Source of the DNA: Rhizobacter sp. Root1238
GTDB lineage: Bacteria; Pseudomonadota; Gammaproteobacteria; Burkholderiales; Burkholderiaceae_C
Assembly (NCBI RefSeq): GCF_001425825.1
Contig: NZ_LMDM01000048.1
Coordinates: 302,321-366,320 of the forward strand
DNA length: 64,000 nucleotides
Direction: 5' to 3'
Positions 1-7,311 of the stretch are shown piece by piece; positions within the stretch are counted from its first letter, which is position 1, and each line of letters opens with the position of its first letter. The position numbers and the translations under genes are program-made. The notes beneath the pieces are model-generated. The model was not told the origin of the DNA and ran no database searches. It saw only the letters and a program-made list of their open reading frames with translations.

Positions 1-551
1 AGCCGCGCCAGGTCGGCGCGGTCCTGCGGGCATTCGGCGATCACCGCATCGGCGCGCCGCACCAGTTCGCATTCGATCTCGATGCGCTGCGGCGGGAAGG
101 CATCGGCCTCCTTCTGATGCTCGCGCCGCACCAGGCCGAGTGCATGGAAGGTCATCGCGAACGGCACGCCGAGCGTCTCCTTCAGCCGCAGGGCGACCAG
201 GCCGGACATGAAGAAATTGGCATGCACCACGTCGTACGGCACGCTGTGCCGGAACAGCTGCTCGGCGGCGCGCGCGAAGTCGGGCATGTGGCGCAGCAGC
301 TGCTCCTTCGGCACGAAGCTCGGCGGGCCGGCATCGATGTGGACCACGCGCACGCCGGGCCGCAGGTCGACGACGCGCGGCAGCGCCGCGTCGTCGCGCC
401 GCGTCAGCACGTCGACATGGTGGCCGGCGCGCGCCAGGCACTGCGCGACGTGGCTGACGTAGATGTTCTGGCCGCCTGAATCCACGCCTCCCAGCGTGGC
501 CAGCGGCGAGGCGTGTTCACTGATCAGCGCGATGCGCATCGAATCGTTCAT
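1..551 (-). CDS. Family 4 glycosyltransferase, N-terminal part (cut by window edge)
   Basis: About 183 residues are visible; the C-terminal, sugar-nucleotide-binding half lies outside the window. The protein opens with MNDSMRIALISEHASP and soon has GGVDSGGQNIYV, the acceptor-side glycine loop typical of GT-B glycosyltransferases of the sucrose-phosphate-synthase/MshA type. It continues with the expected DVVHANFFMSG and FHALG segments. The ATG at 551 has GGAG six bases upstream. A sigma-54-like promoter (589-604) lies just upstream on the same strand. It is divergent from the low-complexity protein gene at 746 and presumably belongs to the same glycan locus. The acceptor and donor sugars cannot be told from this part. 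Confidence 0.85.
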   Translation of the reverse strand, partial: MNDSMRIALISEHASPLATLGGVDSGGQNIYVSHVAQCLARAGHHVDVLTRRDDAALPRVVDLRPGVRVVHIDAGPPSFVPKEQLLRHMPDFARAAEQLFRHSVPYDVVHANFFMSGLVALRLKETLGVPFAMTFHALGLVRREHQKEADAFPPQRIEIECELVRRADAVIAECPQDRADLAR

Positions 552-588
552 GGCGTACTCCGGTTGGCCGAGGTGTTGTGGCGGCTTC

Positions 589-604
589 AGCAAGCGGTGT
601 TCCG
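589..604 (-). promoter_or_regulatory. Candidate sigma-54 promoter for the leftward glycosyltransferase
   Basis: Read on the - strand the site is CGGAACACCGCTTGCT. It keeps the invariant GG and GC of the -24/-12 elements with exactly ten bases between them, and the full TTGC of the consensus TGGCACG-N4-TTGCA. The start would fall about 25 bases before the ATG at 551. It resembles the + strand site at 665-680, and the locus encodes its own RpoN and NtrC-type activator. Confidence 0.55.
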
Positions 605-627
605 CTGCCCCGCGCCGGCACCGCGCA

Positions 628-644
628 CTTCAACCGGGTTCAAG
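628..644. promoter_or_regulatory. Inverted repeat midway between divergent sigma-54-like sites
   Basis: CTTCAACCGGGTTCAAG is a near-perfect palindrome, with eight-base arms differing at one pair. Its centre lies about 30-33 bases from the -24 GG of both flanking sigma-54-like promoters. An activator site serving both directions is a reasonable inference. I saw no second copy near the other candidate promoters. Confidence 0.35.
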
Positions 645-664
645 CAGAGCGCGACGCCATCCGA

Positions 665-680
665 CGGAACGGCGCTTGCC
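665..680 (+). promoter_or_regulatory. Candidate sigma-54 promoter for the low-complexity protein gene
   Basis: CGGAACGGCGCTTGCC keeps the GG and GC at ten-base spacing, ACG in the -24 element and TTGC at -12. The predicted start is roughly 55 bases before the ATG at 746. The site shares CGGAAC and CGCTTGC with the opposing - strand site at 589-604. Confidence 0.5.
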
Positions 681-745
681 AAGAAGCGGTACGGGCCGGA
701 CACGCCGGACCGAACCATTCATGGAGCTCTTGAAAGGACACCCAC

Positions 746-1666
746 ATGAATCAGCGTGACCAGCAAGGCCGTCGCGACGGCGGCTACGGGTATGGAGACG
801 ACAACCGCGGTGCCTCGGGCGGCCAGCGCAGCGAGGCCGGCAGCAACTACGGCGACTTCCACCGCGACAACCAGTACGAGCAGTCGGGTGGCCGCGGCGG
901 GCAGCAGTCGGGCGGCTATGGCGGTGAATCCGGCGGCTACGGCGGCAACTTCGGCGGCAGCCGCAACCAGGAAGCGCGCAGCTTCGGCGGCGGCGGGCAG
1001 CAAGGCGGCCAGGGCGGCTACGAAGGCAGCCAGGGCGGCTTCGGCGGCCAACAAGGCAGCAGCTACGAGCGTGGCGGCTTCGGCAGCCAGGGCGGCAACC
1101 AGGGCGGCTATGGCGGGTACGGCGGTGGCCAAGGCAACTTCGGCGGTGGACAAGGCAGTTTCGGCAGCCAAGGCAGCCAAGGGAGCTATGGCAGCCAAGG
1201 GGGCCAGGGCGGCTACGGCAGCTACGGCGGCCAGGGGGGCCAGGGCAGCTACGGCCGCAACGAATTCGGCAGCGGCCAAGGCAACCAGAGCAGCAGTTTC
1301 GGCCAGGGCAGCCAGGGCGGCTATGGCGGCTACGGCGGCAGCCAGGGCAGCCAAGGTTCGTCGGGGCATGAGCAGTTCGATCCCGACTACCACCAGTGGC
1401 GCACCGAGCAGCTGAGCAACCTCGACAACGACTACCGCAGCTGGCGGCAGGACCGCTTCAAGAAGTTCTCGGACGAGTTCAACACCTGGCGCAGCAGCCG
1501 CAGTGGCGGCAGCGGCGGCGGCAGTGGAACGAGCGGCAGCAGCAGCTCGGGTGGCACCGGCAGCAGCAGCACCAGCGGCAGCGGCAGCACCTCGTCGTCG
1601 AGCGACAGCAGCCCGTCGAGCAGCAGCACCAGCGGCAGCAGCCTGAGCGGCAGCAAGAGCAAGTGA
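746..1666 (+). CDS. Gly/Tyr/Gln/Ser low-complexity protein with a W-R helical module
   Basis: This protein of 306 residues has no recognised enzyme domain. Residues about 1-205 are almost entirely G, S, Q, Y, F and N, with about a dozen [G/S]Y[G/S] units and many GGQGGY, GSQGSQ and SYGSQG stretches. A charged segment at about 207-245 follows, in which Y/F-x-x-W-R recurs three times at 15-16 residue spacing (YHQWR, YRSWR, FNTWR). The last 60 residues are Gly/Ser/Thr. There is no signal peptide or membrane segment, so it is probably cytoplasmic. The ATG has AAGGA seven bases upstream, the sigma-54-like site at 665-680 lies ahead, and a terminator follows at 1687. The W-R segment recalls uncharacterised Burkholderiales proteins; the long FUS-like N-terminal part is what stands out. 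Function unknown. Confidence 0.85.
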   Translation: MNQRDQQGRRDGGYGYGDDNRGASGGQRSEAGSNYGDFHRDNQYEQSGGRGGQQSGGYGGESGGYGGNFGGSRNQEARSFGGGGQQGGQGGYEGSQGGFGGQQGSSYERGGFGSQGGNQGGYGGYGGGQGNFGGGQGSFGSQGSQGSYGSQGGQGGYGSYGGQGGQGSYGRNEFGSGQGNQSSSFGQGSQGGYGGYGGSQGSQGSSGHEQFDPDYHQWRTEQLSNLDNDYRSWRQDRFKKFSDEFNTWRSSRSGGSGGGSGTSGSSSSGGTGSSSTSGSGSTSSSSDSSPSSSSTSGSSLSGSKSK

Positions 1667-1686
1667 CACCCCTCGCCGCAAGGCAG

Positions 1687-1711
1687 ACGCCCCGCCCGCC
1701 GGGGCGTTTTT
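1687..1711 (+). terminator. Intrinsic terminator after the low-complexity protein gene
   Basis: ACGCCCCG and CGGGGCGT form a perfect eight-base stem around a five-base loop, followed by five T residues. It sits 20 bases after the stop codon and separates this gene from the downstream glycan genes, which may therefore have their own promoter or depend on read-through. Confidence 0.85.
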
Positions 1712-1736
1712 CTGCAGACCTCCTGAAGGAGCCACG

Positions 1737-2981
1737 ATGACCGCTTCCGTGCTGCGCTCGTTCTGGATCGGCGGCTTCGAAGGCGCCGACCACGTGAACG
1801 GCGCCGGCGAGCCGCTCGACATGGCGGCCGCGACGGCCCACCTCGAGTTGCTCAACGGCGACTACCTGCGGGCGCGCGAGCACGGCCTGCTGACGGTGCG
1901 CGAAAGCATCGGCTGGCGCCTGTCCGAACCGGCACCGCACCGGCACGAGCTCGCGCGTGCGGTGCAGGTCGCCACCGCCGCGCGGCGCCATGGCCTGCAG
2001 GTGGTGTGGACCTTCATGCACTACGGCACGCCGCCCGACGTGAGCCTGTTCGACGACGGCCTGGTCGAGCGTTTTGCATCTTTTGCCGCAGCCGCCGCCC
2101 GCGCGCTCGCGCCGCTGCACGACGAGCCCCCGGTCTACAACCTGATCAACGAGATCGGCTACGTGGCCTGGGCCGCGTCGCACACCAACCTGATCCACCC
2201 GTACGTCGGCGATCCGCAGGGCCTCGGCGAACACACCGAGGCGAGCGGCTACGACGTCAAGCGGCGCCTGGTGCGCGCGGTGCTGGCCGGCATGGACGCC
2301 GTGCGCGCCGTTGACCCGCGTGCGCGCTTCCTGCATGTCGAACCGCTGGTGCACGTGGTCGCACCGCACGAGCGGCCCGACCTGGCCGACCTCGCCGAGC
2401 GCATCGCCGGCTACCAGTGGCAGGTCTGGGACCTGATCGCCGGCCGGCTCGAACCGCAGCTCGGCGGCCACACTGGCGCGCTCGACCTGGTCGGCGTCAA
2501 CCACTACCACAGCGGCCAGTGGGAAGCCGGCACCGAGCGGCGGCTGCGCTGGCATGAAGGCGACCCGCGCCGCCGCCCGTTCGGCGCGCTGCTGCAGGCC
2601 GCGTGGGAACGCTACCGCCGTCCGCTGATCGTCGCCGAGACCAGCCACATCGGCGTCGGCCGCGCCCGCTGGCTCGACGAGGTCGCCAGCGAGGTCGCGA
2701 ACGCACGCGCCGCCGGCATCCCGGTCGAAGGCCTGTGCCTGTACCCGCTGGTCGACCGCCACGACTGGGGCGATCCCGCGCACTGGCACCACAGCGGGCT
2801 GTGGGACGTGGACCACGACACCCCGCTGCCGCGCCATCGCCGGCTGGTGCCCGACTACGCGGCCGTGCTGACCCAGTGGCAGGCGCGCCTGCCCGGGGCG
2901 CCGCCGCTGCCGATCGCGCCGCCCGTTCCCGAACCCCTCCCCGAATCCCGAGCCAACGGAGTCGTCCCATGCACCACCTGA
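1737..2981 (+). CDS. Clan A glycoside hydrolase-like protein (family 1 type)
   Basis: This is a TIM-barrel glycosidase-like protein of 414 residues. The clan GH-A pattern is visible: NLINEIGY with a likely acid/base Glu at 139, VNHYHSGQW at about 254, and LIVAETSHIG with a likely nucleophile Glu at 301. There is no signal peptide, so it should act in the cytoplasm on a glycan intermediate or a related compound. The C-terminal tail is proline-rich and low in complexity. GGAG lies five bases before the ATG. The 3' end overlaps the following glycosyltransferase by 13 bases, which suggests translational coupling. The family resembles the 'beta-glucosidase' partners often found next to this glycosyltransferase type. 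The substrate is unknown, and a non-hydrolytic role cannot be excluded. Confidence 0.8.
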   Translation: MTASVLRSFWIGGFEGADHVNGAGEPLDMAAATAHLELLNGDYLRAREHGLLTVRESIGWRLSEPAPHRHELARAVQVATAARRHGLQVVWTFMHYGTPPDVSLFDDGLVERFASFAAAAARALAPLHDEPPVYNLINEIGYVAWAASHTNLIHPYVGDPQGLGEHTEASGYDVKRRLVRAVLAGMDAVRAVDPRARFLHVEPLVHVVAPHERPDLADLAERIAGYQWQVWDLIAGRLEPQLGGHTGALDLVGVNHYHSGQWEAGTERRLRWHEGDPRRRPFGALLQAAWERYRRPLIVAETSHIGVGRARWLDEVASEVANARAAGIPVEGLCLYPLVDRHDWGDPAHWHHSGLWDVDHDTPLPRHRRLVPDYAAVLTQWQARLPGAPPLPIAPPVPEPLPESRANGVVPCTT

Positions 2982-4144
2982 TCGTCTTCTCGCACCTGCG
3001 CTGGAACTTCGTCCACCAGCGGCCGCAGCACCTGCTGTCGCGGCTCGCGAAGCAGTTCCACGTCGTCTTCATCGAGGAGCCGCTGCACGAAGCCGGCACG
3101 CCGCGGCTGACGGTGCGCCAGGCCGGGCCGAACATCGACGTGGTGGTGCCGCACACGCCGATCGACGCGACCGGCTTCCACGACGACCAGCTGCCGCTGC
3201 TGAAGCCGCTGCTGGCGGACCACCTCGCCCGTCACCGCATCACCGAGGACGTGGTCTGGTTCTACACGCCGATGGCGCTGCCGCTGCTCAGCGACCTGAA
3301 GCCGCGCGTCGTCGTGTACGACTGCATGGACGAGCTGACCGCCTTCAAGGACGCACCGCGCCAGCTGCGCCAGCGCGAGACCGCGCTGCTGCGGCAGGCC
3401 CGGCTGGTGCTGACCGGCGGGCCGCGGCTGTACGACGCGAAGCGCGCATTGCACCCGAACGTGCACTGCCTGCCCAGCTCGGTCGATGCCGCACATTTTT
3501 CTCCGCGCCACCTGCCTCGCGCAGCGGCCGGCCTGGAACGAGCCGACCCGCAACGCCCGCGGCTCGGCTTCTTCGGCGTGATCGACGAGCGCTTCGACCA
3601 CGCGATGCTGGCCGCGCTGGCCGACGCGCGGCCCGACTGGCAGTTCGTGATGGCCGGCCCGGTCGTCAAGATCGACCCGGCCGCGCTGCCGCGCGCCGCC
3701 AACATCCAGTGGCTCGGGATGCAGCCCTACGAACGCCTGCCGCTGCTGATGGCCGGCTGGGACGTCTGCCTGATGCCGTTCGCGATGAACGAATCGACGC
3801 GCTTCATCAGCCCGACCAAGACGCTCGAGTACATGGCCGGCGAAAAGCCGGTGGTCAGCACGCCGGTGCACGACGTGGTCGCGCTGTACGGCGACCTGGT
3901 GCGCATCGCCGCGACGCCGGACGAGTTCCTGACCGCCTGCGAAGCGGCGCTGGCCGAGACGCCGGCGCAGCGCGCGGCCCGCATCGACGCGATGCGCCAG
4001 CGCGTCGCGCAGACCTCGTGGGACCGCAGCGCGGCGAAGGTGCTGCAGCTGCTGTCCACCGAACTCGCGGCACGCGAGGCCGGAGCGGAACCGGTGCGCG
4101 TGCCGGCGGTGCACCGGCTGCCCGCCGGCCGCCGCGCCGCCTAG
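2969..4144 (+). CDS. GT-B glycosyltransferase
   Basis: This glycosyltransferase has 391 residues. It opens with MHHLIVFSHLRWNFVHQRPQHLLSR, an N-terminal pattern I know from group 1 glycosyltransferases that pair with sugar mutases and glycosidases. The C-terminal Rossmann half contains LGFFGVIDERFD, FVMAGPVVKID, IQWLGMQPYERLP, and SPTKTLEYMAGEKPVVS, where the E of LEYMAG fits the conserved donor-binding Glu. GGAG lies seven bases before the ATG, inside the end of the upstream gene. It is probably cytoplasmic or attached to the inner membrane, adding a sugar to a growing repeat unit. Donor and acceptor are not predictable. Confidence 0.85.
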   Translation: MHHLIVFSHLRWNFVHQRPQHLLSRLAKQFHVVFIEEPLHEAGTPRLTVRQAGPNIDVVVPHTPIDATGFHDDQLPLLKPLLADHLARHRITEDVVWFYTPMALPLLSDLKPRVVVYDCMDELTAFKDAPRQLRQRETALLRQARLVLTGGPRLYDAKRALHPNVHCLPSSVDAAHFSPRHLPRAAAGLERADPQRPRLGFFGVIDERFDHAMLAALADARPDWQFVMAGPVVKIDPAALPRAANIQWLGMQPYERLPLLMAGWDVCLMPFAMNESTRFISPTKTLEYMAGEKPVVSTPVHDVVALYGDLVRIAATPDEFLTACEAALAETPAQRAARIDAMRQRVAQTSWDRSAAKVLQLLSTELAAREAGAEPVRVPAVHRLPAGRRAA

Positions 4145-4152
4145 GGCGCCCG

Positions 4153-5082
4153 ATGCTGATCGACGCCCACCTCCACTGCACCGGCCGGGAGACCACCAGC
4201 GACGTGCTGCGCTCGCTCGACGATGCGCGCATCGACGTCGGCGTGCTGCTCGCGCCCTTCCTCGGCGACGGCTACTCGCTCGACGACGCCGCCTCGCTGC
4301 GGCGCGCCAACGCCCACCTGTCGCAGCTGGTGCGCCGCCATGCCGGCCGGCTGGTCGGCTTCGCGGTGGTGGACCCGCGCTCGCCCGACGCCGCGCAGGA
4401 CCTGCGCCATGCGGTCGAGACGCTCGGGCTGCGCGGCGTCAAGATGGTGCCGACCGGCTGGTACCCGTACGACGCACAGGTGCAGCCGGTGTTCGCGGTG
4501 GCCGCCGAGCTGCAGCTGCCGGTGCTGTTCCACAGCGGCATCTTCATCGACGGCCGCTCCGGCCGCTTCTGCCGGCCGGCCTTCTTCGAGGTGATGCGCG
4601 ACCACCCCGGCACGCGGGTCGCGCTCGCCCACCTCGGCTGGCCGTGGACCGACGAGGCCATCGCGGTCGGGCTGATCGACCGCATCCACGGCGTGCCGCC
4701 GGAGCGCGCGCAGTTCCGCTTCGACATCTCGTTCGGCCCGCCGCCGCCGTACCGGCGCGAGGTGCTGCAGCGCGCGCTCGAGGTGCTGGGGGCCGGCGCG
4801 CTGCAGTTCGGCAGCGACTGCTTCCTGCCCTGCCCCGGCCACGAGATCGCGACGCGGCGCGGCTGGGTGCAGGACCTGCTCGACGAGCTCGGCGTCGACC
4901 CGGTCGCGCGCGCGCAGATCTGGTCCGGCACCGCGGCGGCCTGGCTCGGGATCGAGGTCGAACCCCGGCTCGGTCCGGACGCGGCGCCCCCTTCCCCTTC
5001 TTCCCCTTCCCCGTCCCGCGCAGCCGGCCATGGCGCCGGCTGGCTGGGCGGCTCGCGCCCGATGGCGCCTCTTTGCTGCTGA
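4153..5082 (+). CDS. Amidohydrolase-like metal-dependent TIM-barrel protein
   Basis: This protein of 309 residues belongs to the amidohydrolase_2 group. The first-strand metal ligands are in DAHLHC (His6, His8). VLFHSGIF, ALAHLGWPW and a late FGSDCFLP Asp supply the other typical ligands. The last 30 or so residues are Pro/Ser-rich and look like a non-domain tail running into the next gene. It begins eight bases after the preceding stop, without a strong ribosome site. The next start codon comes four bases after its stop. In a glycan locus it could remove an acyl or amide group, or act as a decarboxylase as relatives do; the sequence does not decide. Confidence 0.75.
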   Translation: MLIDAHLHCTGRETTSDVLRSLDDARIDVGVLLAPFLGDGYSLDDAASLRRANAHLSQLVRRHAGRLVGFAVVDPRSPDAAQDLRHAVETLGLRGVKMVPTGWYPYDAQVQPVFAVAAELQLPVLFHSGIFIDGRSGRFCRPAFFEVMRDHPGTRVALAHLGWPWTDEAIAVGLIDRIHGVPPERAQFRFDISFGPPPPYRREVLQRALEVLGAGALQFGSDCFLPCPGHEIATRRGWVQDLLDELGVDPVARAQIWSGTAAAWLGIEVEPRLGPDAAPPSPSSPSPSRAAGHGAGWLGGSRPMAPLCC

Positions 5083-5086
5083 CACC

Positions 5087-6295
5087 ATGGGCACGTCTGC
5101 CAACCTCCATTCCGTCTCGTCCTCGCTGTCGACCCCACCACCCGCCGGCGGCCCCACCCGCGTGCTCGAAGTCATCGGCAACGCGATCGTCGGCGGCATG
5201 GAGAACTGCGTGCTGCGGCTGATCGAGCAGCTGCCGCGCGAGCAGTTCAGCGTCACCGCGCTGTGCCCGTGCGAAAGCCGCTTCACCGAACGGCTGCGCG
5301 CGCTCGACATCGACGTGCTGACCGCGGCGATGCCGGAGGACCCGTCGTGGGGGTCGATCCTGACGACCAGCGCGTTCGTGCGGGCCGCGTCGATCGACGT
5401 GCTGCACGCCCACATGCCGAACGCCCACCTGCTGGCGGCGCTGGTCGGCAAGATGTGCGGCAAGCCGGTCGTCGCGACGGTGCACGGCCGCCATGCGACG
5501 CCGATGGACCTGGAGCTGCACCGGCTCGTCGGTTCGCACCTGAGCGTCGTGTGCCGGCACAGCTACCTGCATGCGCTCGGCGTCGGCGTGGACGCGGCGC
5601 AGCTCAGCTGCATCCCGAACGGTGTCGACACGCAGGCATTCCGCCCGCGCGACGGCCGGCACGACGCCGACGGCGACCTGCGCCGGCATTTCGCGCTCGC
5701 CGATGGCGACCCGCTGATCGGCTTCGTCGGCAGGCTCTCGCCCGAGAAAGGCCCCGAGGTGTTCCTGCGCGCCGCGTTGCTGCTGCGCACGACGCTGCCG
5801 CGGGCCCGCTTCGCGCTGGTCGGCGACGGGCCGCTGCGCCCGTCGGTGCAGCAGGCGATCGAGCGCCACGGCCTCGGCGATGCGGTGCTGCTGGCCGGCG
5901 TGCGCGACGACATGCCGGCGGTCTGGCACCAGCTCGACGCCGTCGTCAACACCTCGCAGTCCGAAGGGATGCCGCTCGCGCTGATGGAGGCGATGGCCTG
6001 CGGGCTGCCGGTGGTCGCGAGCCAGGTCGGCGGCGTGCCGGACCTGGTCGAGAGCGGCAGCACCGGCTGGTTGACCGGGCCGCGCGACGCCGAGGGCGTG
6101 GCGTACCACCTGGCGCAGCTGTTCCAGACGCCCGGCCTCGCGGCCCGCATGGGCGCGCGGGCCCGCGAGCGCGTCGTGGCCCGCTTCGGGCTGGCCGACA
6201 GCGTGCAGCGCACCGCCGCGCTGCTCGCGCAGCTCGGCTCGGGCGCGCGCGGCCCGGGCCTGCGCCACGCGCTCGCCGCGAAGGTGGCGCCATGA
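5087..6295 (+). CDS. Family 4 glycosyltransferase
   Basis: This GT-B enzyme has 402 residues. The N-terminal domain has [15 protein letters not shown], the glycine loop, and [13 protein letters not shown]. The C-terminal domain has [17 protein letters not shown] and the E-x7-E motif in [20 protein letters not shown]. The ATG at 5087 was preferred to an in-frame upstream ATG at 5030 because it follows the previous stop by four bases and the extra residues overlap the previous gene without adding conserved sequence. The epimerase downstream overlaps it by four bases (ATGA). It is likely to transfer a sugar in assembly of the same polymer; the linkage is unknown. Confidence 0.87.
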   Translation: MGTSANLHSVSSSLSTPPPAGGPTRVLEVIGNAIVGGMENCVLRLIEQLPREQFSVTALCPCESRFTERLRALDIDVLTAAMPEDPSWGSILTTSAFVRAASIDVLHAHMPNAHLLAALVGKMCGKPVVATVHGRHATPMDLELHRLVGSHLSVVCRHSYLHALGVGVDAAQLSCIPNGVDTQAFRPRDGRHDADGDLRRHFALADGDPLIGFVGRLSPEKGPEVFLRAALLLRTTLPRARFALVGDGPLRPSVQQAIERHGLGDAVLLAGVRDDMPAVWHQLDAVVNTSQSEGMPLALMEAMACGLPVVASQVGGVPDLVESGSTGWLTGPRDAEGVAYHLAQLFQTPGLAARMGARARERVVARFGLADSVQRTAALLAQLGSGARGPGLRHALAAKVAP

Positions 6296-7311
6296 CCGCG
6301 CCGCTCGCCCTCGTGACCGGCGGTGCCGGCTTCCTCGGCAGCCACCTGTGCGACCGCCTGCTGGCGCGCGGCGAATCGGTGCTGGTGCTGGACGATTTCT
6401 CGACCGGCCATGCGTCGCACCTGGCGCACCTGGCGGACTCGCCGCAGCGCGACCGCTTCAGCCTGCGGCAGCACGACGTCACGCAGCCGTGGCCCGCCGA
6501 CCTGCCGCCGCTGCGCCGCATCTACAACCTCGCGTGCCCGGCCAGCCCGGCGTACTACCAGCAGCACCCGGTGCAGACCACGCTGACCAGCACGCTCGGC
6601 CTGTGGCATGCGCTGGAGGCCGCGCGGCGCCATGGCGCGCGCCTGCTGCAGGCCTCGACCAGCGAGGTCTACGGCGACCCCGAGGAACACCCGCAGGCCG
6701 AGACCTACCGCGGCCACGTCAACCCGCTCGGCCCGCGCGCGTGCTACGACGAAGGCAAGCGCGTCGCCGAGACGATGTGCATGGCCTGGCACCGCGAGCA
6801 CGGCACCGAGGTGCGCATCGTGCGGCTGTTCAACAGCTACGGGCCCCGGCTGCGGCCGGGCGACGGGCGCGTGGTCAGCAACTTCGTCGTGCAGGCGCTG
6901 CGCGGCGAGCCGCTGACGGTGTATGGCGACGGCCGCCAGACGCGCAGCTTCTGCTACGTCGACGACACCGTCGAAGGCCTGCTGCGCATGATGGACAGCG
7001 CGATCGAGGGGCCGATCAACCTCGGCAACCCGGTCGAGTACAGCGTGCTGGAACTGGCCGAGCAGGTGCTGCGGCTGACCGGCAGCCGCTCGGCGATCGA
7101 GCGGCGGCCGCTGCCGCCCGACGACCCGAAGCGGCGCCGGCCCGACATCGCCCGCGCCCGCCACCACCTGCTGTGGTCGCCGCAGGTGTCGCTGGAGGAC
7201 GGGCTGCGCGAGACGATCGGCTACTTCCGGCGCCTGCCCGACCTCGACGGCGTTCAGCCCTTCTCGACGATGAACGACCCGATGGCCAACGCATCGAGCG
7301 AGGTGCTGTAG
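6292..7311 (+). CDS. NAD-dependent epimerase/dehydratase, UDP-glucuronate decarboxylase-like
   Basis: This extended short-chain dehydrogenase has 339 residues. It has the GGAGFLG nucleotide loop at about 10-16, [12 protein letters not shown] and the TLGLWHAL segment characteristic of UDP-glucuronate decarboxylases (UDP-xylose synthases), Thr-Ser-Glu in STSEVYGDP, and the catalytic Tyr-x3-Lys in YDEGK. RPDIARA near the end is also typical. It would supply UDP-xylose or a related sugar nucleotide to the adjacent transferases. The last 19 codons lie over the 3' end of the opposing carbamoyltransferase gene, so the C-terminal 20 residues (after [10 protein letters not shown]) may be an extension fixed by that overlap. 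Confidence 0.85.
   Translation: MTAPLALVTGGAGFLGSHLCDRLLARGESVLVLDDFSTGHASHLAHLADSPQRDRFSLRQHDVTQPWPADLPPLRRIYNLACPASPAYYQQHPVQTTLTSTLGLWHALEAARRHGARLLQASTSEVYGDPEEHPQAETYRGHVNPLGPRACYDEGKRVAETMCMAWHREHGTEVRIVRLFNSYGPRLRPGDGRVVSNFVVQALRGEPLTVYGDGRQTRSFCYVDDTVEGLLRMMDSAIEGPINLGNPVEYSVLELAEQVLRLTGSRSAIERRPLPPDDPKRRRPDIARARHHLLWSPQVSLEDGLRETIGYFRRLPDLDGVQPFSTMNDPMANASSEVL

Noticed and set aside
719..1855. Long Ala-rich reading frame antisense to the low-complexity protein
   Set aside because: It is a mirror of the GGC/GCC-rich coding strand, has no ribosome site, and is pure low complexity without domain motifs.
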